Source: Synergistota bacterium (GTDB taxonomy: Bacteria > Synergistota > Synergistia > Synergistales > Synergistaceae). Taken from it: a DNA stretch of 56,169 bases. Below are positions 27,618 through 35,975 of the stretch, one piece after another; position 1 is the first letter of the stretch, and every line of letters begins with the position of its first letter. The stretch covers positions 1 to 56,169 of the forward strand of contig JAEXGR010000006.1 in NCBI GenBank assembly GCA_023450745.1, in the 5' to 3' direction. The position numbers were made by a program, and so were the translations under genes. The notes under the pieces were generated by a model, which saw only the letters and a list, made by a program, of their open reading frames with translations, did no database searches and had not been told where the DNA came from.

Positions 27618-28580
27618 ATGTTTAGTATGTCAATAAAAACATTTTTAAAAAAAAACGTCGTAGGTTCGCAAAATAAGTTTGTTAATACTGTAGGAAAATG
27701 CATGTATAAGTGGTTTTCAGACAGTAAACTTGTGTATTCTATTAGATTTTGCCCTGATATGGACGATGAAAAATATATAGTGCGCAAATACAAAAGAATA
27801 TTTCACACAGCACCTAACCTCGTGTCGCCCCAAAATTTTAATGAAAAAAATAACTGGCGTAAGCTTCATGATCATAGGAATATATATACCTCCATGGTTG
27901 ATAAGTACAAGCTTAAAGAAATTGTTTGTGAAAAATGTGGAAAAGGCTATACGTTTCCGCTCATTGGGGTTTGGGACAAGCCGCAAGATATTGATTTTTC
28001 CACTTTGCCTGATCAGTTTGTTCTCAAGGTTAATCATGCTGGCGGAGTGATTGTATGTAGGAGTAAAACCTCTTTTAATATTCAGGAAGCTGTCGCGGAT
28101 TTAATGCGGGAACAAATGCGGGATTATTTTCCCATGAGTCGTGAATGGCCATATAAAAATGTTGAACGAAAAATCATTTGCGAACAGTACATGGGTGAGA
28201 ACCTGACTGATTATAAAAATTACTGTTTTAACGGTAAAATGTTGTATTCATTTGTATGGAAAAATGAATCAAGAGCAGATGGTAGAAAACCAGAGGCTTT
28301 CTTTTGTGGCGCTTATGATCGAGAATGGAAAAAGACAGGGATTGACATCGATTACCCTTCAAGAACCGATGTGATTGATAAGCCAGATTGTTATGATGAA
28401 ATGGTTGTAATTGCAGAAAAAATGTCAGCTGGTATTCCGTTTGTTCGAGTGGATTGCTATATTATCAATAACCACGTATATGTTGGAGAAATGACATTCT
28501 TCCCATGGGGAGGATTTCAAAAGTTCAAGGACGAATATTGGAATGATTATTTGGGACAGCTTGAGAAATTGCCGCAATGA
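27618..28580 (+). CDS. TupA-like ATP-grasp protein
   Basis: A 320-residue protein resembling the TupA-like ATP-grasp group (named from teichuronopeptide synthesis) common in capsule loci. Visible features are YKRIFHTAPNLVSPQNFNEK near residue 52, DQFVLKVNHAGGVIVCRSK near 130 (nucleotide-binding Lys strand), ICEQYMGENLTDYKNYCFNG near 190 (E-x-y strand) and VRVDCYIINNHVYVGEMTFFPWGG near 275 (Mg/ATP-binding D...E). Members probably attach an amino acid or similar group to a sugar, or act as odd transferases. The reaction here is unproven. It is AT-rich and preceded by a 161-bp gap with no gene. It could amidate the uronic acid predicted from the preceding pair, which is inference only. Confidence 0.78.
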   Translation: MFSMSIKTFLKKNVVGSQNKFVNTVGKCMYKWFSDSKLVYSIRFCPDMDDEKYIVRKYKRIFHTAPNLVSPQNFNEKNNWRKLHDHRNIYTSMVDKYKLKEIVCEKCGKGYTFPLIGVWDKPQDIDFSTLPDQFVLKVNHAGGVIVCRSKTSFNIQEAVADLMREQMRDYFPMSREWPYKNVERKIICEQYMGENLTDYKNYCFNGKMLYSFVWKNESRADGRKPEAFFCGAYDREWKKTGIDIDYPSRTDVIDKPDCYDEMVVIAEKMSAGIPFVRVDCYIINNHVYVGEMTFFPWGGFQKFKDEYWNDYLGQLEKLPQ

Positions 28581-28647
28581 CGATGCCTAAGCCAGGGAAG
28601 ATAATGCCGATAAAAAACCAATCACATAAAGCGACGTTGAGCTATCG

Positions 28648-29556
28648 ATGATGGATAATACGGCCAAGTATTCATTAATAAGTACATCAAGCCATCTATT
28701 TCAGGATATTAGCGTAATATCCCCTTATAGACCGCTAAACGCATGGAGAAAAATTTTTTTTAAATATGCAGCAGGCAACTGTCACATTACGTTTATTGAT
28801 AATCGATTACCGCAGATTCTATTCAATGATGCTATAGTAGAATGTAATACGACTTTGATTGTTTTTGATGCAAGCACTACGATTCCATTTATTAAGTGGA
28901 TTCGCAATGTTTGTAGAAACGTGCGAATTATATTGTGGTATTGGAATCCTGTTAAAGAAATTACATACCTCCCTCCTCAAAAAGTCGGTGATGTAGAAAA
29001 ATGGTCGTACTCTGAAAAAGATTGCAAAAAATATAGTATGAAATTTAATACGACTTTTTATTCAAAAAAATACAAGCTGCCTATTCAGAAGATTGAGAGA
29101 GATTTGTTTTTTATCGGAATCGACAAAGGGCGTTATCAAAAAATCCACAGGTATAGGAAACAGCTGGAAAACAGCGGCTTAAGTACATATATCCATATTT
29201 CCCCCGACCACAGGTACCAAAAGTTTAATAAGCGGGGCTATCTTTCTCCTATACCATATAAGAAGGTCTTGGAAGAGATAGCAAAAAGCAGGGCACTCCT
29301 TGATATATATAATGACCCCAATGCAGGTTTTTCTTTGCGGGTTATGGAATCCCTGTTTTTTAGAAAAAAACTGGTAACAAACAATTATGGAGTTTTTAAC
29401 GCTGACTTTTACAGGCCAGAAAATATTTTTGTACTTGGTGTTGATGATATTTCTAATATATACAGTTTTATTCATTCACCATACAAAGAAGTACCTGAAG
29501 AGGTGGTTATGTATTATGATTTTGATAACTGGCTTAATAGGTTTAACGGAACCTAA
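28648..29556 (+). CDS. Probable glycosyltransferase of an uncharacterised capsule-locus family
   Basis: A 302-residue soluble protein with no textbook motif. The C-terminal half resembles the donor lobe of GT-B enzymes: PIPYKKVLEEIAKSRALLDIYN (about 200-222), then GFSLRVMESLFFRKKLVTNNYG (EX-type loop, split here), DFYRPENIFVLG near 255, and a closing PEEVVMYYDFDNWLNRF. The same string of features (LLDI..., S/T-LRVMESLF, KLVTNN, YDFENWL) is found in small proteins of many capsule loci annotated as lipopolysaccharide or CgeB-like biosynthesis proteins. The N-terminal half has a possible Rossmann strand (TTLIVFDAST near 72). A role in adding a sugar is inferred from fold hints and context. Confidence 0.6.
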   Translation: MMDNTAKYSLISTSSHLFQDISVISPYRPLNAWRKIFFKYAAGNCHITFIDNRLPQILFNDAIVECNTTLIVFDASTTIPFIKWIRNVCRNVRIILWYWNPVKEITYLPPQKVGDVEKWSYSEKDCKKYSMKFNTTFYSKKYKLPIQKIERDLFFIGIDKGRYQKIHRYRKQLENSGLSTYIHISPDHRYQKFNKRGYLSPIPYKKVLEEIAKSRALLDIYNDPNAGFSLRVMESLFFRKKLVTNNYGVFNADFYRPENIFVLGVDDISNIYSFIHSPYKEVPEEVVMYYDFDNWLNRFNGT

Positions 29557-29614
29557 AATTATATTCTATTATCTTTGTAATTTTAAAGATTGAAAAAAGG
29601 AGTATTTTTTTGTA

Positions 29615-30652
29615 ATGCACAACAATAATATATTAAATTTAAAACAAATAAAAAACATGTTTTCAATGTCTGTTATAAGTGCAATTTTATTGTATTATAT
29701 GTGTTATGCAGATAATATCCCCGATTTGGAGAATTATAAATTGCATTATGAATACTTATTATATATTAACAGTCTAGAATGGCTCTATCTTTCTTTAATT
29801 GAATTATCAAAATGGCTTGGTTTATCTTTTTTTCAATTTAGGGCTGTTTGCTATGTTTCTTCTCTTGTAATATTAAATACTGCAATTGGAAAATTCGTTA
29901 AAAATAGATTTATAATTTATATGTTATATGTTGTTTACCCATTTTTTTATGATGTAATTCAAACTCGTAATTTTATGGCGATGGCGTTGATATCATATGG
30001 CATTACTTTTTTGGTAGATAAAAACTATCGGCATGGTAACTTACTTTTTTTTACGACAGTATTACTGGCTGCTGGAATTCAGGCGATATCATACCTTTAT
30101 CTTATTTTATTAATTGTAAATTATATACCGTTACATTGTAAAAAAAATACTTTATTTGCAATGATTGTATTATTCACATTTGGGATCGTGGCACCATTAC
30201 AGGCTACCATATTATCTAAATTGATCCATATATTTGAAATTACTGATTATAGAATAATAAATTTAACTTTTGCATCAAGATATGGAATATACTTATATGC
30301 ATTAATTAATGCAATGCATGCTTTGCTATTATTATGGGCACTACATTTACTTTCGTCAGAAAAATTCTTTCATGGGACAAAACAATATGATTTTGTAAAA
30401 TTTATGGCGCTTTCGTTAATTTTACTTTTTTTTATAGTTCCATTATATTATTATACGGTGCTTTTTTATAGAGTCATAAGGAACCTATTCCCGCTTTCAC
30501 ATGTGATATGTTATTTGGTTATTAAGTATAAAAGTTTTGATTTCGATAAAATTATGTTTATTTTTAGTTATGTGCTTTTTGTATTAGCTATTGCAGTAAT
30601 GCAATTTTATGTGCCACATTATGATGTGTTATGGAATATATTGAGTACTTGA
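29615..30652 (+). CDS. EpsG/Wzy-like polysaccharide polymerase, multi-pass membrane protein
   Basis: A 345-residue, very AT-rich protein with about nine or ten hydrophobic helices. After helix 3, VYPFFYDVIQTRNFMAMALIS (residues about 108-128, split at the loop) matches the EpsG-family 'yPff..i.qiRq.lA.al' signature. An early D-x-x-x-Y motif (IPDLENYKLHYEYLL) is also typical. Such proteins polymerise repeat units in the periplasm during Wzx/Wzy-dependent assembly. The locus has wzz and wzx and no other polymerase candidate, which supports this role. GGAG precedes ATG 29615 by about 12 nt. It is followed by a decayed insertion sequence, so any longer operon is interrupted here. Confidence 0.75.
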   Translation: MHNNNILNLKQIKNMFSMSVISAILLYYMCYADNIPDLENYKLHYEYLLYINSLEWLYLSLIELSKWLGLSFFQFRAVCYVSSLVILNTAIGKFVKNRFIIYMLYVVYPFFYDVIQTRNFMAMALISYGITFLVDKNYRHGNLLFFTTVLLAAGIQAISYLYLILLIVNYIPLHCKKNTLFAMIVLFTFGIVAPLQATILSKLIHIFEITDYRIINLTFASRYGIYLYALINAMHALLLLWALHLLSSEKFFHGTKQYDFVKFMALSLILLFFIVPLYYYTVLFYRVIRNLFPLSHVICYLVIKYKSFDFDKIMFIFSYVLFVLAIAVMQFYVPHYDVLWNILST

Positions 30653-30929
30653 GAAAACGCTGAATAACATGAAGGATATGGTATGGTATGATGTTATATT
30701 AATATCCATATTCAACTAGATGGTATTTACTCATGTTTAACAGTTATTTTTAATCGTTTAGAAGTATTGCTATAATGTGGGGTAACGTATAATTTTATGA
30801 GCACATATTAATAACATCCATCAGAGTTTACGGAGCTCTGATCCAGGATCAGAACCTATTAATGAACCGGACTGTAACTACCTGTTCATAGTTCTTTTAA
30901 GAATTAGTGAAGGGATTGAAAGTAGCCCT

Positions 30930-32234
30930 CCTCGCTGATATGTTAGCTTTGCGACAAACACCCATACGAAGCAAAAGGAGGACTATGTAATGAACAATAA
31001 CACAGAGTAGCATGAAAATCCAGAAATACGCGCCAGACTTATCTCCATCTACGAAGAAGGAGTACGCAGCCAATTGAGCACACTGGAAAACAGACCGTAG
31101 AAGAAACGCTCAATGCAATGCTGGATGCAGAAGCAGACGAACTCTGCAAAGCTTCAAAATACGAAAGATCTCCAGAACTGGCGAGCACGAGAGCAGACCA
31201 TTATACAAAGACGTTTCATTCCTCGGCTGGTCCGCTAAAGTTCAAAGTCCCTTGTTTAAGGAACGTGCCGTTTGAACCGGTTATCATTGAGCGTTATAAG
31301 CGCTGCGAAGTTTCGGTAGAGGAATCCCTCATCGAGATGTATTAGTAGGCGTATCTGTCAGGCGCGTAGAGGATATAACCCAGGCTTTATGAGGTAAAGG
31401 GTAAGTCCACAAACGGTAAGTAACCTGAATCAGATTACAAGCCTCGTGTCCGTAAGGACATGACAAATTCCCTTACGGGGTGAAGTATATGAATGCGTTT
31501 ACCGCAAGAGAGAGGAGCGGAGCAACTGGCCGCTGCATGGAGCATATCCCTATGTTTATCTGGACGGGATTTGGCTCAAACGAAGCTGGGGCGGAAAGAT
31601 AAAGAACGTCTTGGTCTTTGTCGCTCTGGGTGTAAATGAATATGGAGACCTGGAGATAATAGGAATCTTGGAAGGAGCAAAAGAGGATAAGCAAGTTGGT
31701 CGTTTTTTCTTCGTGAACTCAAAGAGTGTGACCTTACCGGCGTTCGCCTGTTCATCTCGGATAAAAGCCTTGGCCTAGCTGAAAGCATCCCAGATTTCTA
31801 CTCGGAAGCAGTCTGGCAGCGCTGCGCGGTACATTTTTATAGAGATATCATGAAAGCCGTACCTAATACCAAAGTAGAAGATGCAGTTCAGGAACTTAGG
31901 GAGACGAAGCTCAATAAAGCTTCTGATATCATAGAGAAAGGCGTATCTGAAACATTAAGCTATGATAATTTTCCGCCTCAGCACTGGCAGCATATCAAAA
32001 CCAACAACCTGCTGGAGCGAGTGAATAAGGAAATACGTCGACGCACACGGGTAGTCGGGAGCTTTCCCGACTCCAAATCAGCATTGATGCTTGTATCTGC
32101 TCGACTTAGGCATATCATGTCACCGAAGTGGGGTTCCATTCATTATATGAATATGCAGCTTCTCTTTGATGCCGAGAAAAATAATGAACCGATAGCGATC
32201 TAGTTTTTAATCAAATACTAACGTCTTAGCGAGG
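30930..32234 (+). mobile_element. Decayed IS256-family insertion sequence
   Basis: About 1.3 kb, the usual size of IS256-family elements. Imperfect terminal inverted repeats are visible: CCTCGCTGATATGTTAGC at 30930 and its partner GCTAAGACGTTAG-like end read from 32234 backwards. The single transposase frame is broken many times. The preceding 277 bp (30653-30929), between the polymerase stop and the element, has no gene, only a TCTGATCC/GGATCAGA dyad. A target-site duplication was not identified with confidence. Confidence 0.75.
30990..32203 (+). pseudogene. IS256/mutator-family transposase, inactivated
   Basis: Spliced across frames, this gives most of an IS256 transposase. Recognisable parts are ETLNAMLDAEADELCKASKYER, then IIERYKRCEVSVEESLIEMY, SVRRVEDITQAL, YPYVYLDGIWLKRSWGGKIKN (catalytic Asp region), VRLFISDKSLGL (second Asp), AVWQRCAVHFYRD, and NNLLERVNKEIRRRTRVVGSFPD (catalytic Glu), ending in LRHIMSPKWGS. 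Each is quoted from a different frame section. Damage includes stops near 31006 and 31343, a TGG-to-TGA type stop at about 31390, frameshifts near 31350 and 31700, and a deletion of roughly 20-25 codons around 31850 between the second Asp and Glu regions. It cannot make active enzyme. Confidence 0.88.
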
Positions 32235-32298
32235 AAAAGCATAGGCGAAGAAAATGTGCGCATAACTCTTGACGCAACCTAATGTTGTGGAGGTATAG

Positions 32299-33486
32299 AT
32301 GATGGCTAAAACGAAAAAGTCGAACATGGATAAAAAAAATACCACACCGATCTTATCAATATGTTTGCCAACATATAATAGATGTTCACATATAAAAAGA
32401 CAAATAGAAGATATGGTATTGCAAACCCGTGCCGTTATTGAAGACGTGGAGATTTTAGTATCAGATAATGCGTCAATAGATGGTACGCCTAAAATACTTT
32501 GTGATTTGCGTAAAATTCACCCGGAAATAAGATTTTTTAGACAGTCGCAGAATATTGGGGCAGAGGCAAATTTTTTATTTTTGGCAAAGGAAGCTAGGGG
32601 GCAATATTATTGGTGTATAGGAGACGATGACATTATACGTCCTGGCACTGTTAAATATGTTGTCAGTATATTAAAAAAGTTCCCAAATATTGGGGCCGTA
32701 ATATTGAAATGTGGGGGGACATACCCTATACTTTTTTCTAATTTTATATATTGGAAGAAGGCAAAATTTGATATTGATAATAGATGCCTTATTCAGTACT
32801 CTCCTAAAATTCTTCAAATATATCCGAATTGTGAGGGCGATACAGATTGGATGTTCATATCTAAATGTATAATTCAAAGGGAGGCATATATTAAAATAGC
32901 AGATAGCGAAGAGTTTAGAAATAATTGCGCTCTGGGAATGTTTGCAACTTGTATTTCTATACAAAATAAAAATTTCTATTATGCAAATATGTGTGGGTAT
33001 ATTACAGGGTGGCTATCTACCGATACTTGGCATAATAAGGCCGCGAAAGTATGTCACGATATTATCTCTGGAATTAATATGCTAAAAAAATATGGATTTA
33101 CTAGTCGTGAAATTAAGTATTTGTTTGCATCAGAGGAGCCCCATTTATATTATGTAAATACGTTAGGATGTATGGAACATGAGATGTCTGTGGAAGAGTC
33201 TTTGGAAAGTAATATGAATTTGCAGAGGCAGTTGAAGGTACCTGTGTCTAAGGATAGGATACTGAATAAGTTACTCATGAAAGATCCAGAAAAGATAGTT
33301 TTTCTCTACAAAGAAGTTATTAAAACCGCATATAAAAAAGCCCCTATCTCATCATATTTTGATAAAAAAAAGGAATTGAAACGATATAATTATTTGCCGA
33401 CCAGGGGGCGGGAGTTAAAATTGATGATAAAGTACATAATCATCATCGGCCTAACACACAGATTAAGGACTTTGTTAAAAAAATGA
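32299..33486 (+). CDS. Glycosyltransferase family 2, similar to dideoxyhexose (abequosyl-type) transferases
   Basis: A 395-residue GT-A enzyme. PILSICLPTYNRCSHIKRQI near residue 17, VEILVSDNASIDGTPKIL near 50 (nucleotide-binding Asp), and YYWCIGDDDIIRPGTVKYV near 102 with the DxD-type metal site. The domain layout, with a long helical C-terminus, recalls Salmonella RfbV (abequosyltransferase) and relatives. That would match the CDP-dideoxysugar genes on the other strand, but the donor is inferred. GGAGG lies 8 nt before ATG 32299. Its stop overlaps the wzx start by 4 bp. Strongly AT-rich, like the polymerase gene. Confidence 0.83.
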   Translation: MMAKTKKSNMDKKNTTPILSICLPTYNRCSHIKRQIEDMVLQTRAVIEDVEILVSDNASIDGTPKILCDLRKIHPEIRFFRQSQNIGAEANFLFLAKEARGQYYWCIGDDDIIRPGTVKYVVSILKKFPNIGAVILKCGGTYPILFSNFIYWKKAKFDIDNRCLIQYSPKILQIYPNCEGDTDWMFISKCIIQREAYIKIADSEEFRNNCALGMFATCISIQNKNFYYANMCGYITGWLSTDTWHNKAAKVCHDIISGINMLKKYGFTSREIKYLFASEEPHLYYVNTLGCMEHEMSVEESLESNMNLQRQLKVPVSKDRILNKLLMKDPEKIVFLYKEVIKTAYKKAPISSYFDKKKELKRYNYLPTRGRELKLMIKYIIIIGLTHRLRTLLKK

Positions 33487-34922
33487 AAAGAAAATATAAC
33501 TTTTTTTTTAAGTCAAACACAATCAAAAATATCTCTTCAATGGTTGGGGCTACATTAGTAGCGCAGGTAGTTGGTGTTGCGGTTCTCCCTTTTCTTTCCA
33601 GGATTTACTCCCCTGCGGATTTTGGTGTGCTTGCGGTTTATACTTCAGTTGTGAATATCCTGACGATGTTTACGGGACTGCGTTATTATCTTGCTATTCC
33701 TTTGCCAAAACAACGGAAATATGCGTTGGCTCTGCTTTATGTAACACTGGCGGCGCATGTAGTGTTTGTAATGTTGCTATTGTTGCTTTCATTCTGTGGC
33801 GGCGATTATATTATTGTAAAGCTGCGGTTGCAATCGCTGCGGCCGTATCTGTATTTAATTCCTCTTGGTGTTTTTGCGATGGGGTTGTATACTATAGTAA
33901 CGCAATGGGCGGTGCGAGAGGGTTTTTTCTCTACAATTGGATGGACAAGAATTGTGCAGGCTCTGAGTGGCAACGGTGCGAAATTATTGATAGGCTTTGC
34001 TGGATATAAACCAGTTGGCCTGTTATTCGGCGCAATTATAGCCCAGGGGTGCGGCAGTTCTACGATTATAAAAAGATCTCTAAAAGAGGGAATTTCTTCT
34101 CATATCTCCCGCACGGATATAAAAAGGGCGATTATAAAGTACCGGAACTTCCCGCTGTACGATATGTGGACTGCTGTGATAAATGTTGTGGGGCAAAATA
34201 TGCCGCAGCTGTTTTTGTCGTTTTATTATTCGTTAAGTACGGTGGGGTTCTATACTATGGCGGCGTCGTTATTGTCTTTGCCGATTTCCCTTGTTGGCTC
34301 CGCCATCGGGCAGGTTTTTGTACAGCGCGGAGCGCAGGCTAAATATGATGGAACTTTACCCGTTTTTTCAGAGAAGGCATATAAGATAATGTTAACATTA
34401 TCAATGTATCCGATAGGACTTATCTCATTATTAGGCCCTGCACTTTTTTCAATTTTCTTAGGCAAGCAATGGGGCAATTCAGGGTTGTATGCCATCATGC
34501 TGTTCCCTAGAGTGGCCTATAGTATGACATACTCTCCTGTCTGTATGCTGTATGCGATTAGCGACAGAATCAAAGCCTCATTTTATCATGAGGTATTGCT
34601 CACAATTGTGATGCTGGCTGGGTTGTACCTTGGTAATCTCTTTAAAAATCCACTCGTGGCTGTTTTGGTATATGCGGTATTAAGTTTAATCGTTATGGTG
34701 TGGCGGATGGCATATATTTTGAACGTTGTGGGGGTAAAAGTACAAGACACATTAAAAAGCACTGTTTTGATTTTTATACAAACTGCATTTTTTTTATTAT
34801 TGCCGGGAATAGCGGTGTTATTACACTTATCAACGCTGCAAATTACTATCTCTACTGCTATTAGTGTTTTAATGTATTCATTGTTTAATTACAAAAAATT
34901 CCATAAAGGAGGATATGTATAG
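33483..34922 (+). CDS. wzx: Wzx-type flippase (polysaccharide biosynthesis/MOP family)
   Basis: A 479-residue protein with 12-14 hydrophobic helices. The N-terminus NISSMVGATLVAQVVGVAVLPFLSRIYSPADFG is characteristic (quoted here only in parts: SSMVGATLVAQ and LSRIYSPADFGVLAVYTS). A conserved MPQLFLSFYYSLSTVGFYTMA stretch lies near residue 240. It flips the lipid-linked repeat unit to the periplasm for polymerisation. Composition is a little richer in GC than the preceding genes. It is last gene of the plus-strand half and its stop lies 17 bp from the stop of the convergent oxidoreductase gene, with no strong terminator hairpin between them. Confidence 0.9.
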   Translation: MKRKYNFFFKSNTIKNISSMVGATLVAQVVGVAVLPFLSRIYSPADFGVLAVYTSVVNILTMFTGLRYYLAIPLPKQRKYALALLYVTLAAHVVFVMLLLLLSFCGGDYIIVKLRLQSLRPYLYLIPLGVFAMGLYTIVTQWAVREGFFSTIGWTRIVQALSGNGAKLLIGFAGYKPVGLLFGAIIAQGCGSSTIIKRSLKEGISSHISRTDIKRAIIKYRNFPLYDMWTAVINVVGQNMPQLFLSFYYSLSTVGFYTMAASLLSLPISLVGSAIGQVFVQRGAQAKYDGTLPVFSEKAYKIMLTLSMYPIGLISLLGPALFSIFLGKQWGNSGLYAIMLFPRVAYSMTYSPVCMLYAISDRIKASFYHEVLLTIVMLAGLYLGNLFKNPLVAVLVYAVLSLIVMVWRMAYILNVVGVKVQDTLKSTVLIFIQTAFFLLLPGIAVLLHLSTLQITISTAISVLMYSLFNYKKFHKGGYV

Positions 34923-34939
34923 ATATCAAAGAGATCTAT

Positions 34940-35953
34940 CTATTTGTTCATATGCCACTGTATTGTTCTTATTATGCCGTCTACCAGGGAAACGTTTTGC
35001 TTCAAACCAAGTTCGCGTTGTGCTTTTTGCGTAGAAGGAACATACTTCGGAGCCGGGGTGTCATAGTTGGGGGTTCCGAGGATTTCGTATGGTATTTTAT
35101 GCTCCGAACAATCGGAAACAATTTTTGCAAGCTCAGCGATGGAAAGTGCCTCTTCTGAGCCGACATTATAGGTACTGTTATTTTTCCCCTCCAGCAAAAT
35201 AGTCCATAGCCATGTCATTAAATCTGAAGTGTAGAGGTAAGATCGATATGGGCGTCCATCGCCTTTTATTGTGATCTTTTCGTGCAATAGTAGATTATGA
35301 ATAAAATTGCCAATGGCATATTGCGCATCTAAAGGAAGGTATGGCCCGACGAAAGCAAAACATCTTGCAATCGAGGTATTGATATCACTTTCAACACACA
35401 TAGACTCCGCTTTCAGTTTGGCTTTTCCATACGTAGAAACAGGGAGTGCCGGTGATTCTTCTGATATATTGGGTATCTCTGGCGGTTGTATTCCATATAC
35501 CGCGCCAGAACTTGTGAACAGTAACTTTTCAGCTCCAGTGTATTTCGCATATTCCAGAACATGCATTGTTCCATCAGATATTGAGGCAACAACCTCCTCA
35601 TTGTTTTGAAAATCCTTACTTCCCCCTACAGGTGCTCCCGCATGTATAATGAAATCAAAGTGCCTCCCAACAAATCCAAAGTTTTTTAGATCTCCGGTGA
35701 TAAAATCAATATCTGCACAATTAACAAAAGAAGGGTTTAGCGATAGAAATTTTTCCGGTGTGCGAGACAAGACTGTCATGGAGGCATTAAGGTGCAGTTC
35801 CCTATTTAAGTATACGAAACTATGTATGAACCACTTGCCGAAAAATCCGGTTCCACCAGTTAAAAAGATTCGGGCATTTTCTAATTTATGCCAATTAGCA
35901 GGATAATTTTCTACTATAGAATCACAATCCGCTTTTATTATACAGTTCATCAT
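34940..35953 (-). CDS. NAD(P)-dependent nucleotide-sugar oxidoreductase (extended SDR), last gene of the rfb operon
   Basis: A 337-residue extended SDR: ARIFLTGGTGFFGKWFIHSF near residue 27, DFIIHAGAPVGGSKDF near 98, LLFTSSGAVYGIQPPEIP near 142 and STYGKAKLKAESMC near 172 (catalytic YxxxK). SYLYTSDLMTWLWTIL lies near 240. Such enzymes epimerise or reduce keto-sugars attached to nucleotides. Its place after rfbFGH and a thiamine-diphosphate enzyme suggests it reduces the branched keto-product, the job done by YerF in yersiniose synthesis; sequence orthology is not shown. It could instead be a C2- or C4-epimerase/reductase (RfbJ/RfbE-like). It lies 22 bp after the TPP enzyme gene, same strand. 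Confidence 0.78.
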   Translation of the reverse strand: MMNCIIKADCDSIVENYPANWHKLENARIFLTGGTGFFGKWFIHSFVYLNRELHLNASMTVLSRTPEKFLSLNPSFVNCADIDFITGDLKNFGFVGRHFDFIIHAGAPVGGSKDFQNNEEVVASISDGTMHVLEYAKYTGAEKLLFTSSGAVYGIQPPEIPNISEESPALPVSTYGKAKLKAESMCVESDINTSIARCFAFVGPYLPLDAQYAIGNFIHNLLLHEKITIKGDGRPYRSYLYTSDLMTWLWTILLEGKNNSTYNVGSEEALSIAELAKIVSDCSEHKIPYEILGTPNYDTPAPKYVPSTQKAQRELGLKQNVSLVDGIIRTIQWHMNK

Positions 35954-35975
35954 AACTAAATATTAAGAAATATCT

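Noticed and set aside
31118..32203. Separate intact genes within the IS256 remnant
   Set aside because: The frames are fragments of one transposase interrupted by stops, frameshifts and a deletion; they are reported as one pseudogene.
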